Of a stretch of DNA of 35,000 bases, positions 32,445-35,000 are shown one piece after another (within the stretch, counting starts at the first letter, position 1; each line of letters starts with the position of its first letter). The notes beneath the pieces are model-generated. The model worked only from the letters and a program-made list of their open reading frames with translations, searched no databases and had not been told where the DNA came from. The translations under genes were made by a program, and so were the position numbers. Source of the stretch: Anaeromyces robustus (taxonomy: Eukaryota; Neocallimastigomycota; Neocallimastigomycetes; Neocallimastigales; Neocallimastigaceae); NCBI GenBank assembly GCA_002104895.1, contig MCFG01000014.1, forward strand, positions 210,001 through 245,000, given 5' to 3'.

Positions 32445-35000
32445 ATGACTGTAGAAAGTAAGAAGAAAGAAATACCAAATAATATAATAGATAGTGATAA
32501 TGAAGTAGATGAAAATCATCTTTCAGATAATAAGGGGAAGAAATCGAAACTTAAAAGAAAAATTGGTGAAAAATATAAAAAGTCACTTGTTTCCATTTTA
32601 AATAATGATAAAAAAAATGAAAAGAAAAATGATAAAAATAATGATAGTTCTAACAATGGTAGTAGTAAAAATAAAGGTCTTTTAAAGAAAGCATCATCTA
32701 ATGAAAATAATTTATTAAGTAAAGATAATTTTAAATTTCTTTCTTTAGCTAGAAAAAAAGATAAGAATAAAATTGATTATAATAAAGAATTACCAACAGT
32801 TACGGATAAAATAAAATTATTTGAATTCAAGGAAAAAGATGAAGAAGATATTAGTACTCTGTATAAAAAAACAGAATTAGCATTCCAAGATTCATTTTCA
32901 AATCAAAATAAAGAAAGCAGTATTATTAACAATAATAATAATAAAACTGAAATTGTTTCAAATGTAAATAAGCAAAATCCAACTTCATCTAATCAACCAA
33001 GCCTATCAAATAATTCAACAAATTCAGATATTTCTTCTTCATTGAATAACAACCAAAATAATAATAATTCAAATTCTTTAAGTTCAGAAGATAAAACTAT
33101 AATTAGGCAGCAATTAAATCTCGACAGAAGTGTGAGTTCACAAATAAATATGCCAAATAATACTTCAATTAACAGTCTCTCTGATTTAAGTAATTATAAT
33201 GAATTAAATTTGTTTAATAGTTCAATGTCTCATAATGATTCCAATATGTCATCTCTTCATGACAAATTTGGTAAAATGGGTAGTCCTGAATTAAAAAATG
33301 CATCATTAAATATAGATTATTCTTCAAATTTAGAAAACATAAATCAAGAAGATATTAATAAAAAAAAACAGGAATTCAAAAAAGTTCAACAACAAATTTT
33401 ACAGCAACATAATAATAAATATGCAGCTGAAAAATTAAAACTTTTGCAACAAAATGAATTAGAAAGATTACAATTAAAAGAAGAACATAAACAAAAGCTT
33501 AAGAAACAACAGGAAATTCAAAGAGAGCAAATTCAATTATTGGACCAACAACAACAATTAGAACTTAGTGAACAACTGGAAGCCCAAATATATGAAATGG
33601 ATGAATTAAAACAACAACAAGATTTAGTACTTCTCTATCAAAAAGAAAAACCAAATATAGAATTACAAACTAAGCAAATCTTAGGTATGCAAAAACAATT
33701 ACAAATGCAGCAAGAACAAGCTCAACAAAAACTAAAACAAAAACATATATTACAAAAACAACAAATGGAACAACAACAAAACGAAGAAAATAAACAATTA
33801 CAAAAAACACAACAAAATCAAATGAAATTATTAGAAGAACAACAAAAATTACAAAAAGTTGAATTAAAGAATAAAATTCAACAACATATGCAGAAAAAAT
33901 TACACCAAGCACAACAACAGTATCAACAAAGTAGTACCTCTAATCTTAATAATCTTAATAATCTTACTAACATTACTCAAGGTGTAGTTACCCAAAGTCC
34001 AAAAGCCACACCTCATTCACCAACAAAAATTAAACCTCAATCTGCACCAAAAATTAATTCCCAATCTCAACCAACAGTTAATCCTCAATCAAATGTTGCT
34101 AATTCACCTCAGACTCAGGCAACTATAATTAACACTCAATCTAATGGTCAAGCTCAACCTACCATTAAAAAGTCTATGGAGAATATTTCAGAAATTGAAA
34201 AACGAAAACTTAAGCAACAACAATTATTATTACAGCAAACAATTAAGCAACAAGAATTACAACAAAAACAATTAAAACAGCAAATTAAACAACAACAACA
34301 ATTACATAAACAACAAAAACAATTAGAGCAAAATCAAATACAGCATCAACAACAAATCCAAATCCAACAACAAAATCAGCAACAACATAATCAACAACAA
34401 CATAATCAACAACAACAAACCCAACAACAGTTACAACAATTACAACAACAACAAATACATCAAAAGTTGCAACAAATACAACAACAACAACAGTTACAAC
34501 AATTACAAAAACGAGGTAATGTACCATTAAATAATAATCAAGAATTACATGCCGAAACAAGTAATTCACAACCTATAACTAATTCTCAAAATATCACAAA
34601 TCAAAATCAAAACTTACAAATGAAACCTCAAGTTTTCCAAGAACCAGTTAATATACAAACACAACAACAAACTAACCAAATTAATTTACAATTTACACCC
34701 ATCAATTCAAATCCACAAATTGCAGTTTCACAATTACCTCCTCAACCATATCATAATAGTATACCATTAAATCATTCACTAAACATAACACCAAAGAGTA
34801 GTGAATCTACAACATCTTCATATTCATCAAATAATTTATCACATGCCAAGAATTCTTCTACTAGTTATTCTATAAATAGTAATATAGAACTTCGTAATAT
34901 ATATGTTCCAGAAGAATTACCTAATAAATTCTTAGAGGTTGCTAAAATTAATACAGATCAAAATTTAGAAACATGTGGTATTCTTTGTGGTATTTGTAAG
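32445..35000 (+). CDS. AMSH-like JAMM deubiquitinase with Gln-rich N-terminus (3' end outside window)
   Basis: The frame is open for 852 codons to the window edge without an intron. Residues 1 to about 130 are Lys-rich, 130-300 are Asn/Ser-rich, about 305-495 and 582-691 are Gln-rich with heptad-like Leu spacing (likely coiled coils), with a Pro/Ser/Gln spacer between. From residue 815 the sequence ELRNIYVPEELPNKFLEVA and then NLETCGILCG matches the start of the MPN+ domain of AMSH/STAMBP, zinc proteases that cut Lys63-linked ubiquitin chains on endosomes. The metal-binding part of the domain is beyond the window, so catalysis cannot be judged. I do not recognise the N-terminal MIT/USP8-dimerisation domain usual in AMSH. 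The start at 32445 is the first Met after A-rich leader sequence. Confidence 0.85.
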   Translation, partial: MTVESKKKEIPNNIIDSDNEVDENHLSDNKGKKSKLKRKIGEKYKKSLVSILNNDKKNEKKNDKNNDSSNNGSSKNKGLLKKASSNENNLLSKDNFKFLSLARKKDKNKIDYNKELPTVTDKIKLFEFKEKDEEDISTLYKKTELAFQDSFSNQNKESSIINNNNNKTEIVSNVNKQNPTSSNQPSLSNNSTNSDISSSLNNNQNNNNSNSLSSEDKTIIRQQLNLDRSVSSQINMPNNTSINSLSDLSNYNELNLFNSSMSHNDSNMSSLHDKFGKMGSPELKNASLNIDYSSNLENINQEDINKKKQEFKKVQQQILQQHNNKYAAEKLKLLQQNELERLQLKEEHKQKLKKQQEIQREQIQLLDQQQQLELSEQLEAQIYEMDELKQQQDLVLLYQKEKPNIELQTKQILGMQKQLQMQQEQAQQKLKQKHILQKQQMEQQQNEENKQLQKTQQNQMKLLEEQQKLQKVELKNKIQQHMQKKLHQAQQQYQQSSTSNLNNLNNLTNITQGVVTQSPKATPHSPTKIKPQSAPKINSQSQPTVNPQSNVANSPQTQATIINTQSNGQAQPTIKKSMENISEIEKRKLKQQQLLLQQTIKQQELQQKQLKQQIKQQQQLHKQQKQLEQNQIQHQQQIQIQQQNQQQHNQQQHNQQQQTQQQLQQLQQQQIHQKLQQIQQQQQLQQLQKRGNVPLNNNQELHAETSNSQPITNSQNITNQNQNLQMKPQVFQEPVNIQTQQQTNQINLQFTPINSNPQIAVSQLPPQPYHNSIPLNHSLNITPKSSESTTSSYSSNNLSHAKNSSTSYSINSNIELRNIYVPEELPNKFLEVAKINTDQNLETCGILCGICK

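Noticed and set aside
33670-34569. Val-rich minus-strand frames
   Set aside because: They are the antisense of CAA-rich (Gln) codons in the AMSH-like gene.
1-35000. tRNA, rRNA, CRISPR array or transposon genes
   Set aside because: I saw no T-loop-like GGTTCRA context, no GC-rich RNA island, no regularly spaced repeats with unique spacers and no transposase or reverse transcriptase motifs.
1-35000. Dictyostelium-like amoeba as source
   Set aside because: AT bias and Asn/Gln runs would fit, but the fungal-style fused alpha-beta tryptophan synthase and fungal-like gene set favour an anaerobic fungus. A phylogeny of any of the housekeeping proteins would settle it.

Overview
The window is a piece of a very AT-rich eukaryotic nuclear genome. 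Long intergenic stretches are almost pure A and T, coding islands end most codons in A or T, and many short spliceosomal introns and Asn/Gln homopolymers are present. Tryptophan synthase is the fused alpha-beta enzyme typical of fungi, yet a CEP44-type centriole protein is also present, which points to a fungus with flagellated zoospores. The combination fits best with an anaerobic gut fungus (Neocallimastigomycota); that placement is inference from gene content and composition, not from a search.

Layout. Plus strand: the 3' end of one tryptophan synthase gene (1-683), then a complete tandem copy (2288-4414). Minus strand: an eight-exon leucine-rich-repeat (LRR) membrane protein (6870-10203), transketolase in three exons (13450-16118), eIF3j in nine exons including a 9-nt microexon (18915-21125), and dolichyldiphosphatase in four exons (22717-23714). 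Plus strand again: a small cytochrome b5-domain protein (24974/25074-26097), CEP44 in eight exons (27458-30216), and the 5' part of an AMSH-like deubiquitinase (32445 to the window edge). I mapped 31 introns by joining reading frames across GT...AG boundaries; every joined gene stays in frame.

The genes do not form one pathway. They are mostly housekeeping functions (amino-acid synthesis, pentose phosphates, translation initiation, dolichol recycling, lipid or redox heme protein, centriole, endosomal deubiquitination). The accessory-looking gene is the LRR membrane protein, built from one repeat per exon with all introns in the same phase, followed by a transmembrane helix and a low-complexity tail with LPxY motifs.

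No discrete new defence or mobile system is visible. The points most worth a second look are the gene-conversion pattern between the two tryptophan synthase copies, the exon-modular LRR gene, the eIF3j microexon beside an 87-bp intronic tandem duplication, a start codon apparently split by an intron in the cytochrome b5 gene, and a 37-bp-stem hairpin at 26681-26762.
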